NCBI GenBank assembly: GCA_012270065.1
Contig: JAAXJB010000088.1
Coordinates: forward strand, 53,964 to 117,963
Origin: Rubripirellula sp.
GTDB lineage: Bacteria; Planctomycetota; Planctomycetia; Pirellulales; Pirellulaceae
Reading direction: 5' to 3'
Length of the DNA stretch: 64,000 bases
Shown: positions 17,545 to 25,621 of the stretch, one piece after another
Layout of the letters: each line of letters starts with the position of its first letter
How positions within the stretch are numbered: position 1 is the stretch's first letter
The notes under the pieces: generated by a model
What the model saw: only the letters and a program-made list of their open reading frames with translations
The model's database searches: none
What the model was told of the DNA's origin: nothing
Made by a program: the position numbers and the translations under genes

Positions 17545-18096
17545 CTAAGGAATCGTAATTGTTGGGTAAAGTAAGGTTCGCACGGAAAAGCTCGGGTCTG
17601 TCTGACCAGATACCGGTTCATACCGTCCATTTTCAGTTTTCTTTAAAAAGAGGAGATGGTCGGTAACTTGACTCTGGACGTGACTTGGTGCTGAGTCATG
17701 TTTTTGACCTTTGTCATCTTTCCGCATCATGATCACGATTGCTTCTTTATCGAAAGAAACAAGTGTTGGGCCATCCTGGTACGGTGTCTTGTTATCCGAA
17801 TACTTGAAGTGCAACACGTCAATTGTTTGGGTGGCACTCCCTTTCAGTACAGCGTTCACGTGAAACGTCGTTTTCAGTGCAGTGAAGCGTTCTGGAGCAA
17901 AATACTTTTCTTGCCATTTTTCGCTTGTAGGCACGGATGTTTGTACTGAAGCGATCACAACAAGGTGTGATTTTTCCAGGAGTTTTTGATAGGGCCAGTC
18001 TTCGACCCTCCGGGCCCACAGGTTCGAAACAGGTACGAGGAGTATCGCAAGCGACATCAGGGTGCGCGTAGAGAAGGTTGGGCAGAGTCGGATCAT
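17545..18096 (-). CDS. exported protein of unknown function
   Basis: The protein has 183 residues if started at the ATG at 18096, which places a signal peptide (about residues 12-28, ending LWA) at the N-terminus; a longer frame from 18162 lacks this. The mature part begins RRVEDWPYQKLLEKSHLVVIA and shows alternating beta strands with GSATQTIDVLHFKY. The pattern resembles small exported planctomycete proteins in which the N-terminal WPY..L..S.LVV segment recurs. No catalytic motif is visible. It follows the XylR-type regulator gene on the same strand by about 190 bp, so it may be co-transcribed. Confidence 0.7.
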   Translation of the reverse strand: MIRLCPTFSTRTLMSLAILLVPVSNLWARRVEDWPYQKLLEKSHLVVIASVQTSVPTSEKWQEKYFAPERFTALKTTFHVNAVLKGSATQTIDVLHFKYSDNKTPYQDGPTLVSFDKEAIVIMMRKDDKGQKHDSAPSHVQSQVTDHLLFLKKTENGRYEPVSGQTDPSFSVRTLLYPTITIP

Positions 18097-18288
18097 CGTG
18101 CTGTTGGTGACTGTAGTTGAAAAGGTAAGTGTTCGTGGTTCCGGCGAAGTAAATCCGTTCAATGATAGGTTTTGGTCGCAGTTAGTGATGCATTTCCCAA
18201 GTGGTACAGATTGGCATTCAAGGCTGGTATTGTTTGAGCATCATGCGCGGTACGGGATGCAGTGGATGGCAGGGGCCCGTTTTGAATT

Positions 18289-19464
18289 TCATCGTATACG
18301 GCGGATTTGCCTTTCCTTGCGGTAATCGGTTGGCGTGATTCCGAGTTCGCGTCGGAAAATCTCACACATCCGGTTTGCGGTTTTGAATCCAACGTCCCGG
18401 GCGATTTGCGCTATTCGGCGGTCACTTTGAACGAGTTCGCGTTTTGCCCTTTCAAGACGGACCCTTCGGATTTCGGTAGCAATCGGACTGTCCAGAAATT
18501 TACGGAACCTGAGTTGAAGTGTTCGCGTTTCAGCATTCACTGCACGGGAGACATCATGTTGGCCTATGTGACGGTGGCTGTTCCGCGAAATGTAGTCCAG
18601 TGCAGCAGCGACAAGTTCATCCTGAACAGCATGGAAGTCAGTGGACTCACGGATAACGAGGCCCGATGGTGAAAGCGAAAGTGGCTTCGAAGGAGCCTCA
18701 CCACCTTCCATGAGGTGTTGCAACAGTTTTGCACACTCGTATCCAATCCGTTCATAACCAAATTCCATGCTGGTCATGGACGGGCTTGGATTCACACAGA
18801 GGTTTTCCTCATTCTGCCCAGCGATGATTGCAACGTCTTGTGGTACCCGCCAGGCACGTTCATGGCACATTTGCACAACCAATCTTCCCAGATCCTCGCC
18901 TCCAACGATCACCCCGATGGGTAGTTTCCAGCGGTCCATCCATGATTCGACCATTTTCTTGGTTCGCTGCCAATGTTCGAGACTGCGGGATCGGCTTTGT
19001 GGCGAATTTGCCGTGATGCAGTGATAGCCACTAGCCTCGATGATCCTTTGGAATTCTTCGACCTCCATTCTCTCACCGCGATTCTTGTAGGCGGTCATCG
19101 CGGCAAAATTCGAAAGGCCTCGTGAGAGAAAGTGTTCTGCCTTGATTTGGCCGCTTGCATTGAAGTCTGGAAAGACGCCTGGCAGTTTGTTCCACACCGG
19201 TGAACTGGCCCACATGTTGACGACTGGTATTTTCAGACGTTTCGCGCGTTCGGCAAGTTCGTGATTTGCACGTGCAATTACGCCATCATAGGGTGCTGGT
19301 TTTCCTCGCCGCTTTGGGAGCGTGTCGTGTGCGAATTCGTCGATAATCGAGTGCCAGCCGTTTTCCTTGGCGAATTGTTGTGTGCCCGCAAAGGTGCTCG
19401 CATGGCGTTTGTATGGCCACTGCAGATCGAGCATGATGGCAACACGTTTTGGCTGTTGGTTCAT
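18289..19464 (-). CDS. XylR-type transcriptional regulator (sugar-binding domain plus AraC HTH)
   Basis: The protein has 391 residues from MNQQPKR at 19464; a longer frame from 19620 lacks homology-like sequence. Residues about 5-275 form a periplasmic-binding-protein/LacI-like ligand domain (RVAIMLDLQWPYKRH; GVFPDFNASGQIKAEHFLSRGL; NPSPSMTSMEFGYERIGYECAKLL). Residues about 285-388 form an AraC-type double helix-turn-helix, ending IAQIARDVGFKTANRMCEIFRRELGITPTDYRKER. The family senses a sugar and activates nearby catabolic genes. It is divergent from the exported hydrolase at 19780, the most likely target (inference). No operator could be identified from a single locus. Confidence 0.92.
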   Translation of the reverse strand: MNQQPKRVAIMLDLQWPYKRHASTFAGTQQFAKENGWHSIIDEFAHDTLPKRRGKPAPYDGVIARANHELAERAKRLKIPVVNMWASSPVWNKLPGVFPDFNASGQIKAEHFLSRGLSNFAAMTAYKNRGERMEVEEFQRIIEASGYHCITANSPQSRSRSLEHWQRTKKMVESWMDRWKLPIGVIVGGEDLGRLVVQMCHERAWRVPQDVAIIAGQNEENLCVNPSPSMTSMEFGYERIGYECAKLLQHLMEGGEAPSKPLSLSPSGLVIRESTDFHAVQDELVAAALDYISRNSHRHIGQHDVSRAVNAETRTLQLRFRKFLDSPIATEIRRVRLERAKRELVQSDRRIAQIARDVGFKTANRMCEIFRRELGITPTDYRKERQIRRIR

Positions 19465-19779
19465 GGAAGTGACTGTTCTGAGCAGAGAGGTCTTTGAGTC
19501 GTGGCGTGCCGCCGTGCAGAAAGAGGATTCCGCGCTGTGTGGTGCCTTATGAGAGGCTGCTTGTATTGATTGACAGGAGAATGCTTTTCGGTTTCTCAGG
19601 AACGTGATGATCATGCACAAAATCGTGGATTGATTTCTCTATAATATCACACAACGGGCGTCATTCCTGGGTGTGTGCAGATCGGATTGTAAGGGTGATT
19701 ATGATCGGTTAAGATGGCTGACATTCGTTTGTGTTTCATTGATTTCGGGTCCTGTCGTTATTTACTCATTGGAATTGGG
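19465..19779. other. divergent regulatory region between regulator and hydrolase
   Basis: About 315 bp between divergent starts. A TATAAT sequence at 19640-19645 reads towards the plus-strand hydrolase, but no convincing -35 lies 16-18 bp upstream. The divergent placement beside a XylR-type regulator makes this the natural site for its operator; none was identified. Confidence 0.4.
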
Positions 19780-20610
19780 ATGATGCGTTGGCAATCATTG
19801 GGCGTTTCTGGAGTTTACCTTCCACTGGTGCATAATCCGGTGCGTTGGATTTGTCTGCTTTTTGCATTTTTGGCAATTTCAGGAAATATTCATTCTGCAG
19901 AACGTGAAACCTTCGTGGTGAAGGGCCGCAAGGGATTTGTGATCATGCCGCCGCAGGCCCAACGTGTCGCAGGCCCGGTTCCTTGGGTTTGGTACGCGCC
20001 TACACTTGGAAATCGACATCCGAATCGGGACGAACAGTGGATGATTGATCGCTTGCATGGTGCAGGAATTGCGATCGCGGGAATCGACGTTGGCGAAAGC
20101 TATGGCAGTCCCGCTGGAATTGAAGGGTACCAGAGCTTGTACCTTGAATTGACTGAGAATCGTGGCTTCAAAAAAAAGCCGGTTTTATTGGCACGTAGCC
20201 GCGGTGGATTGATGCTTTATGGATGGGCAGTAAAGCACCCCAATAGTGTTGGCGGTATCGCAGGTATTTATCCAGTGTGCAATATCGCCAGTTACCCAGG
20301 TGTCAACAGAGCGGCGTCAGCTTTCGACATGGAACCGGAGGAGTTGTCTGCTTCGCTAAAAGAGTTCAACCCAGTGGATAATCTTCGACCGTTGGCCAAT
20401 GCCCGGGTACCAATTTTTCATATCCAAGGTGATTCTGACAAAGTGGTACCCCATGAAGCCAATACCGGACTTCTGGAAAAGCGGTATCGTGCTCTGGCTG
20501 GTCCAGTCCAGGTCGAGTTGATTCCGGGACAGGGACACAACATGTGGCGCGGATGGTTTGAGTCACAAAGTCTGACAGACTTCATGATCAAGCATGCGGT
20601 TCGGAATTGA
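19780..20610 (+). CDS. exported alpha/beta hydrolase
   Basis: The protein has 276 residues from ATGATG at 19780; an in-frame ATG at 19714 is less likely. A hydrophobic export signal ends near SGNIHSAE. The fold shows PWVWYAPTLGNRHPN (oxyanion region) and VLLARSRGGLML, in which the Ser of S-R-G is at the nucleophile elbow. IFHIQGDSDKVVPHEAN supplies the acid and GQGHNMW the His. The nucleophile context R-S-R-G-G departs from the usual G-x-S-x-G at the first Gly. Likely an esterase acting on a carbohydrate or aromatic ester; substrate unknown. It is divergent from the XylR-type regulator. Confidence 0.82.
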   Translation: MMRWQSLGVSGVYLPLVHNPVRWICLLFAFLAISGNIHSAERETFVVKGRKGFVIMPPQAQRVAGPVPWVWYAPTLGNRHPNRDEQWMIDRLHGAGIAIAGIDVGESYGSPAGIEGYQSLYLELTENRGFKKKPVLLARSRGGLMLYGWAVKHPNSVGGIAGIYPVCNIASYPGVNRAASAFDMEPEELSASLKEFNPVDNLRPLANARVPIFHIQGDSDKVVPHEANTGLLEKRYRALAGPVQVELIPGQGHNMWRGWFESQSLTDFMIKHAVRN

Positions 20611-20788
20611 CTTTGGCGGAGTCGGTATCATCGCCCGTTAATCGAGGTAAGCATCCCCGCGGAACGTTGAGATCGGTGAAATGCTCGGGCGGTAGATTTG
20701 GTAATGGCGTTCAGTTTTTGGGAAATGCGTACGAAACTTCGGGAATAAAGACCAGACTCTGACTCATCTGGATGGTTCAGATGCAGAT

Positions 20789-22063
20789 GTGGGAAGGTGG
20801 AAATGTGTGGTTTCAAACAAGAAGGATGTTTTTGTGGGAAGTAAGAGTACGGAATCAGGGAGCGTGTCTGTTTTTGTTTTCGTAGTGCTACTGGTGTGCA
20901 GTGCTGGGAGCGTTGACCAGAGCTCTGCAGAGGATTCCGCGCAGGATACGGCACGTCGGTGGAAAAAAGAGGTGGTGCAATCGACGGGCAGGGTTTCCGG
21001 GCAGGTAAATACTGTTGTTGCCGCCGATATTGATGATGATGGGCAGATGGACCTGGTTGGTTCATTTGACGGAAAAGTAGTGCTGTTTCGTGGGCCAGAG
21101 TGGGAATCAACCGAGATACTTGCTGAGATGCCGGCTGACCAAACGGGACGTATTGCGGCTCGGGGTTGCATTCACAGTGTGTTGTTGGACGTAGATCAGG
21201 ATGGAGATCTGGATTACGTCGGCTCAAATCGCATGCTGTTTTGGTTGGAATGTCCCGAGAATCCTTTTGACGATGTCTGGGTTTGCCGGAACATAAGCCT
21301 CGATGTCAATGGCGCTCACTGTGTGATTACCGGGGATGTGAATGGTGATGGCAAACTTGATTTAATCGCCAATTCATGGCGAAGCGGGGATCAGAGCAGA
21401 ATACCTGACTCAATCACCTGGTTCGATGTGCCGGAAAACCCTCGTGTTCAACGTTCATGGAGACCGGTGGTTTTCGCGCGTGGTGATGCGCCTGGGGGAA
21501 ACCATTACATGGGATTCGGCGATTTGAATGGCGATCAGAGGCCGGATGTCGCTTGCGGCGCAAAGGGTGGACCACAGTTGCCCGGTGGTGAATGGTTCGC
21601 CTGGTGGGAACAGCCTCAGGATCCGGACCAGAGATGGATCAAGCACGTGTTGTCAGACAAGGAACCGGGGGCATCGAATATTGTTGCAGTCGATTTGGAT
21701 GATGATGGTGTGCTTGATCTGGTTGCAAGTCGTGGTCATGGACGCGGTGTTCTCTGGTTCAAGGGTCCGGATTTCGAAAAACATGACATCGATGCGTCTT
21801 TGGATACTCCGCATAGCCTGGCGGTTGCGGATATGGATCAGGACGGAGACGTTGACATCGTGGCATGTAGCGCCAGCCTCACGGGACACGCTGTCGTTTA
21901 TAAGAACGCCGGCAATGGAGAATTCATCCGGCAGGTGATTGATCAACAACAATCATCGTATGACCTTCGTCTCGTGGACATGGATAATGATGGTGATATC
22001 GATATCGTGGTTGCTGGGCACGACAGCCGTAATCTTGTCTGGTATTCGAATCCGCTGCGATGA
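20789..22063 (+). CDS. exported FG-GAP/VCBS repeat beta-propeller protein
   Basis: The frame is 424 residues, beginning at a GTG at 20789; the exact start is uncertain, and an export signal (VSVFVFVVLLVCSAGS) lies near residues 26-42. At least seven copies of the D-x-D-x-D-G-x-x-D repeat follow, for example DIDDDGQMDLVG, DVDQDGDLDYVG, DVNGDGKLDLIA, DLDDDGVLDLVA, DMDQDGDVDIVA and DMDNDGDIDIVV. Such repeats bind calcium and form blades of a propeller. In planctomycetes these proteins are exported and possibly bind carbohydrate. No enzymatic domain is present. It precedes the Gfo/Idh gene by 114 bp on the same strand. Confidence 0.85.
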   Translation: MGRWKCVVSNKKDVFVGSKSTESGSVSVFVFVVLLVCSAGSVDQSSAEDSAQDTARRWKKEVVQSTGRVSGQVNTVVAADIDDDGQMDLVGSFDGKVVLFRGPEWESTEILAEMPADQTGRIAARGCIHSVLLDVDQDGDLDYVGSNRMLFWLECPENPFDDVWVCRNISLDVNGAHCVITGDVNGDGKLDLIANSWRSGDQSRIPDSITWFDVPENPRVQRSWRPVVFARGDAPGGNHYMGFGDLNGDQRPDVACGAKGGPQLPGGEWFAWWEQPQDPDQRWIKHVLSDKEPGASNIVAVDLDDDGVLDLVASRGHGRGVLWFKGPDFEKHDIDASLDTPHSLAVADMDQDGDVDIVACSASLTGHAVVYKNAGNGEFIRQVIDQQQSSYDLRLVDMDNDGDIDIVVAGHDSRNLVWYSNPLR

Positions 22064-22177
22064 TAATCATGAACACGGTAGGGCCGACCCGATCGTGCGA
22101 TTATTGAAACGTTAATGAGCGGCAAGGGCCTCGGTCCGCCCGCATTCTGGAGTTTTTTGGACTATATGGATCTGCAA

Positions 22178-23575
22178 ATGAAACAGTCGAATCGACGCAG
22201 TTTTCTGAAAAAGACGCATTCACTCGCTGCTGCAAGTGCACTTGGGTACTTCACGAGCTCGCGTTCCGTTCGCGCTCAATCAGCGAATGATCGGCCGCGT
22301 TTGGCAGTCATCGGTGTTGGCGGCCAAGGCATGGGTGATGGGCGGAGAGCGCAGAATCATGCTGACATTGTTGCGGTTTGTGATGTTGATACATCTCATT
22401 CAGATTACGCAAAAGCTGGTTATACCCGACGCATGGCGGCGAAGGGCAAACAGGCGATGATTGATGTCTACGATGATTACCGTGCCATCATTGATCGTGA
22501 TGATATTGATGCCATCATCTGTGGCACTGTTGATCACTGGCATGTAAAGATTTCCGCAGAGGCGATGAAATCCGGCAAGGATGTCTATTGTGAAAAACCT
22601 CTGACATTGACGGTCGATGAAGGCAGGATTATTTCGCGTGTTGCCGAAGAGACCGGAAAGATTCTCCAGGTTGGGACACAACAGCGATCAGATGAACGAT
22701 TTTTGAAAGCGGTAGCAATCGCACACTCCGGGCGTCTTGGTAAAATCCGGAAGGTCACGGTTGGCCTGAATCACAATCCATTCAGCAAATCACTTCCCAT
22801 TGTTTCTGCTCCCAAAACCCTGAATTGGGATCGTTGGAAAGGACCAACGGAGGATGTGCCCTACAGGTTCCTGAAAAACGGGAAGGCTGGTCAGACTCTG
22901 GTTCGCACCCTGGGCGATGGGAGCATTGACGCGTCCAACTGTCACAAGGAGTTTCGTTGGTGGTTACAGTACAGTGGTGGCAAGATGACAGACTGGGGGG
23001 CACATCATGTCGATATCGCACAGTGGATCATCAACCAATGTGGTCCGGGGCAGGGCCCACTCATGATTGAACCGATCATGGTTCAGACGCGTGTTCCCTT
23101 TGATGAACGGGGGAACCCGACTTTGGATGACCGTTACAATGCACCGCATCGATTTACCGTGCATGCGCATTTCCCTGATCAGATTCTCATGGAAATCACG
23201 AGTGAGGGCCGGAATGGCATTTTGGTCGAAGGAACACAGGGCCGAATTTTCGTAAATCGTGGGACCATCGCAGGAAAGCCTGTCGAGGATCTCGAATCAA
23301 AGCCATTGCCAGACGGATGGCTCGAGGAAATGTATGGTGGGCCATTGGTAGAGCATGTGAACAATTTCTGCGACTGTATTATCAATCGTGACAAACCTGC
23401 GTCAGATGTATGGACTCATGTGGCGTCAATCAATACTTGCCACCTGAGCAATATCGCGATTCGTTTGAACCGGAAAATACAGTGGGACGCGAAAAAGCAG
23501 GCGGTGGTTGAAGACGCCCGGGCGAACGAAATGTTGGCGCGCGACTTCCGATCCGGATACGAGATTGAACTTTAG
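22178..23575 (+). CDS. Tat-exported Gfo/Idh/MocA family oxidoreductase
   Basis: The protein has 465 residues from the ATG at 22178; ATGs at 22115 and 22166 are also in frame. The N-terminus NRRSFLKKTHSLAAASALGYF is a twin-arginine signal ending at VRAQS. The NAD(P)-binding Rossmann motif is LAVIGVGGQGMGD. The family motif KDVYCEKPLTLT holds the catalytic Lys, and HWHVKISAEAMKSG precedes it. The C-terminal domain has GGKMTDWGAHHVDIAQW, with the His pair expected in the active site. The cofactor is usually bound before Tat export. Substrates are sugars or their derivatives, unknown here. The protein at 53662 is a paralogue. Confidence 0.92.
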   Translation: MKQSNRRSFLKKTHSLAAASALGYFTSSRSVRAQSANDRPRLAVIGVGGQGMGDGRRAQNHADIVAVCDVDTSHSDYAKAGYTRRMAAKGKQAMIDVYDDYRAIIDRDDIDAIICGTVDHWHVKISAEAMKSGKDVYCEKPLTLTVDEGRIISRVAEETGKILQVGTQQRSDERFLKAVAIAHSGRLGKIRKVTVGLNHNPFSKSLPIVSAPKTLNWDRWKGPTEDVPYRFLKNGKAGQTLVRTLGDGSIDASNCHKEFRWWLQYSGGKMTDWGAHHVDIAQWIINQCGPGQGPLMIEPIMVQTRVPFDERGNPTLDDRYNAPHRFTVHAHFPDQILMEITSEGRNGILVEGTQGRIFVNRGTIAGKPVEDLESKPLPDGWLEEMYGGPLVEHVNNFCDCIINRDKPASDVWTHVASINTCHLSNIAIRLNRKIQWDAKKQAVVEDARANEMLARDFRSGYEIEL

Positions 23576-23606
23576 TTCAGCCTTGAAGGAGACGGTCATT
23601 TCAGAT

Positions 23607-24857
23607 TCACTTGATCTCAATGTTTACCGCCTGAATGGCGGCATGTCCTGATTTGCGAAACGGCCTCGGCATGGGTTGTGCTCGCTGGTGTTCATCGATG
23701 GTACGGCAACGAACGGTGTAAGAACCGGGTTTCAGGCCCGGGTGCAGGATTGCCCAGTGAGCCTTTGCCAATTTGATCGGCCAATCGATTGGTTCTCCAT
23801 CAGCCGAGAAACCGAGCGTGGGGATGGCGATCCGGTTTTCAGGGAGATCACCACCCCATTTTTTGGGAGGTCCCAGAAGTTCAGCGTCTTTCCACGGAGC
23901 TGTTTGGAAATAACGATCGTTCTCCGGAAGTGGTTCGTCTTTTGGATGAATCCATACTTGCACCTTTTGGAGGCCAGCCAACCCCACCTGTGCCCAACCT
24001 GTCAGCGCAAGCGGTTTGTTTGCAGAGTGCTGCGAACTGATTGGAAACAGACTGCAAAACGTTTTGATTGGGCTGTCAATGTCGTTGTTTTGCTCGGCGT
24101 AGGTATCGTTTGCATGCGATAAGTTTGATAACACAATCTGCTTGAGCCATTTGATACTTTTGAAGCCATAGGCTTCCGGTACCACCATCCGGACAGGGCC
24201 GCCTCTCTCCGACGTTAACCATTGTCCATTCAGTTTGTAACAGAGAATGACAGGTGGCACCCCGCCGGGGTCTTCAAGCACACGGTTTACGGACAGCGAG
24301 CTACGAAACATCTGCTTGGGATCTTCGTTGTGGTAACCATGGTAGTGCACACGTCGCAAGTCTTTCACCGGCTGCGTCATCCAGAGGATTTCTCGCAGGG
24401 GAACGCCTTCCCAGATTCCCATTCCAAGTGGGCAGCCAATGTTCAGGCAGGACATGACTTTGGGGAATCTGACAGAGCGTGTTTTGCCAATCTCAAGAAG
24501 GGTTTTGAAGTCCAACGCGGTACCCGCTTCAATTGACAGTGGGGAACGTAATCTGGCTGGGTATTCTGGATCACTGATCACTTCAAGTTTCCAGCTCTCA
24601 CGCGTCATGCCTTTTTCGCGTTTGGTGGATTCTGGTAGTTCATGTGGGAGTGGTGTCCCACGTGATACATCACGGAAGTCATCCTGCTGAGTCAACCAAT
24701 CTTCGATTTGGTCGACAGCTGTGTCGAGATCCGAGAATGCTTCAGAGTCCATCGACAACAACGGGTGGCCTTGCATGGCCAACGCGCCAGTTGCACCAAA
24801 TTGGATGAAGAAACGACGCGTTATTTTCCGATGGTATGCGATCAGGTCAATGTTCAT
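23607..24857 (-). CDS. Tat-exported sulfite-oxidase-like molybdopterin oxidoreductase
   Basis: The protein has 416 residues from MNIDLIAYHRK (ATG 24857; an ATG at 24863 is equally possible). TRRFFIQFGATGALA is a twin-arginine signal. The molybdopterin domain shows VMSCLNIGCPLGMGIWEGVPLREIL, where the first Cys is at the usual molybdenum-ligand position, and later ERGGPVRMVVPEAYGFKSIKWL, a family hallmark. Residues about 290-410 form the Ig-like dimerisation domain (GLQKVQVWIHPKDEPLP; GSYTVRCRTIDEHQRAQP). No heme domain is fused. The reaction is an oxo-transfer in the periplasm; whether sulfite is the substrate is unknown. Sulfite oxidation beside many sulfatases is conceivable but speculative. 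Confidence 0.88.
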   Translation of the reverse strand: MNIDLIAYHRKITRRFFIQFGATGALAMQGHPLLSMDSEAFSDLDTAVDQIEDWLTQQDDFRDVSRGTPLPHELPESTKREKGMTRESWKLEVISDPEYPARLRSPLSIEAGTALDFKTLLEIGKTRSVRFPKVMSCLNIGCPLGMGIWEGVPLREILWMTQPVKDLRRVHYHGYHNEDPKQMFRSSLSVNRVLEDPGGVPPVILCYKLNGQWLTSERGGPVRMVVPEAYGFKSIKWLKQIVLSNLSHANDTYAEQNNDIDSPIKTFCSLFPISSQHSANKPLALTGWAQVGLAGLQKVQVWIHPKDEPLPENDRYFQTAPWKDAELLGPPKKWGGDLPENRIAIPTLGFSADGEPIDWPIKLAKAHWAILHPGLKPGSYTVRCRTIDEHQRAQPMPRPFRKSGHAAIQAVNIEIK

Positions 24858-25118
24858 GGTCATTTCCAGATACCAGCACAAACGTAGAAGGGTTTCCGCA
24901 CACCATTGCATGGTGCTGCGGCTTGGGTTGAACGATCGCGTTCATATTACTGCATTTGTGCCGGGATCACCAAAACCATCGATGGTGGCGATTTCCAAAC
25001 TCAGAGCGTCCAAATTGCTTTTTTCACCGGAAGTTGTGATTTCATGTTTTGTGGGCGTCAGCTTTTCACCCCCGGCATATCCATGATTGTCGGACAGCGC
25101 TTTAGTCTATGTGCTGCC

Positions 25119-25553
25119 CTAATCAACAAGCCATTCGATAATGTCGCGATTGTCGATTCGCAACAGAAAAAGGAGCCCAATCCAGAGGCAGAGGGTCAAA
25201 CACGCGAAAAGGAGCCGGTTTCCGAATGCACGTCGAAGCACGAAAAACTGGGAAAAGATTCCCCCGAGTGCAATAATGGGGGATATGCCCACAATTACCA
25301 AGACAAATTCTGCACGACCAGCACCCACCGTGGTCACGAACTTTGGGTCATCAAGCATTGGACGCGGCGCGTGCCCCAGTTCAAAGTAAGCCAGCAACCA
25401 GATTCCGTTGTAGCAAGCGAGGACGATGAGAGCGTAGATCCATGCTCCCCAGGCAAGCAAAAATTCCAGAGGCCTCGGAAACGGTGATGTTTTATCCTGC
25501 GGATGTTCGCCGTTTAGCTCGTTGAGTTCATTTGGCTGGTATGGATTTGGCAT
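25119..25553 (-). CDS. small membrane protein with NPYQP-type N-terminus
   Basis: The protein has 144 residues from MPNPYQPNE at 25553; a longer frame begins at 25610. The N-terminal (M)xNPYxP motif is common in small planctomycete membrane proteins. Three to four hydrophobic segments follow (LLAWGAWIYALIVLACYNGIWLLAYFELG; VLVIVGISPIIALGGIF; LLFACLTLCLWIGLLFLL). It lies 68 bp after the sulfatase stop on the same strand and may be the last gene of the esterase-sulfatase operon. No function is assigned. Confidence 0.7.
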   Translation of the reverse strand: MPNPYQPNELNELNGEHPQDKTSPFPRPLEFLLAWGAWIYALIVLACYNGIWLLAYFELGHAPRPMLDDPKFVTTVGAGRAEFVLVIVGISPIIALGGIFSQFFVLRRAFGNRLLFACLTLCLWIGLLFLLRIDNRDIIEWLVD

Positions 25554-25621
25554 TCTTGGTGGAAATTGGAAAAAGGGTTCGACGCGAGCAGGATTCCATC
25601 CTGACCGCAAGGTTCACCTTG

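Noticed and set aside
19640..19645. TATAAT as a -10 box for the exported hydrolase
   Set aside because: No matching -35 at 16-18 bp; listed only as a remark.
20628..21227. 199-codon minus-strand frame opposite the FG-GAP gene
   Set aside because: It is antisense to a clear repeat protein and its Pro/Ser/His-rich sequence looks like a shadow.
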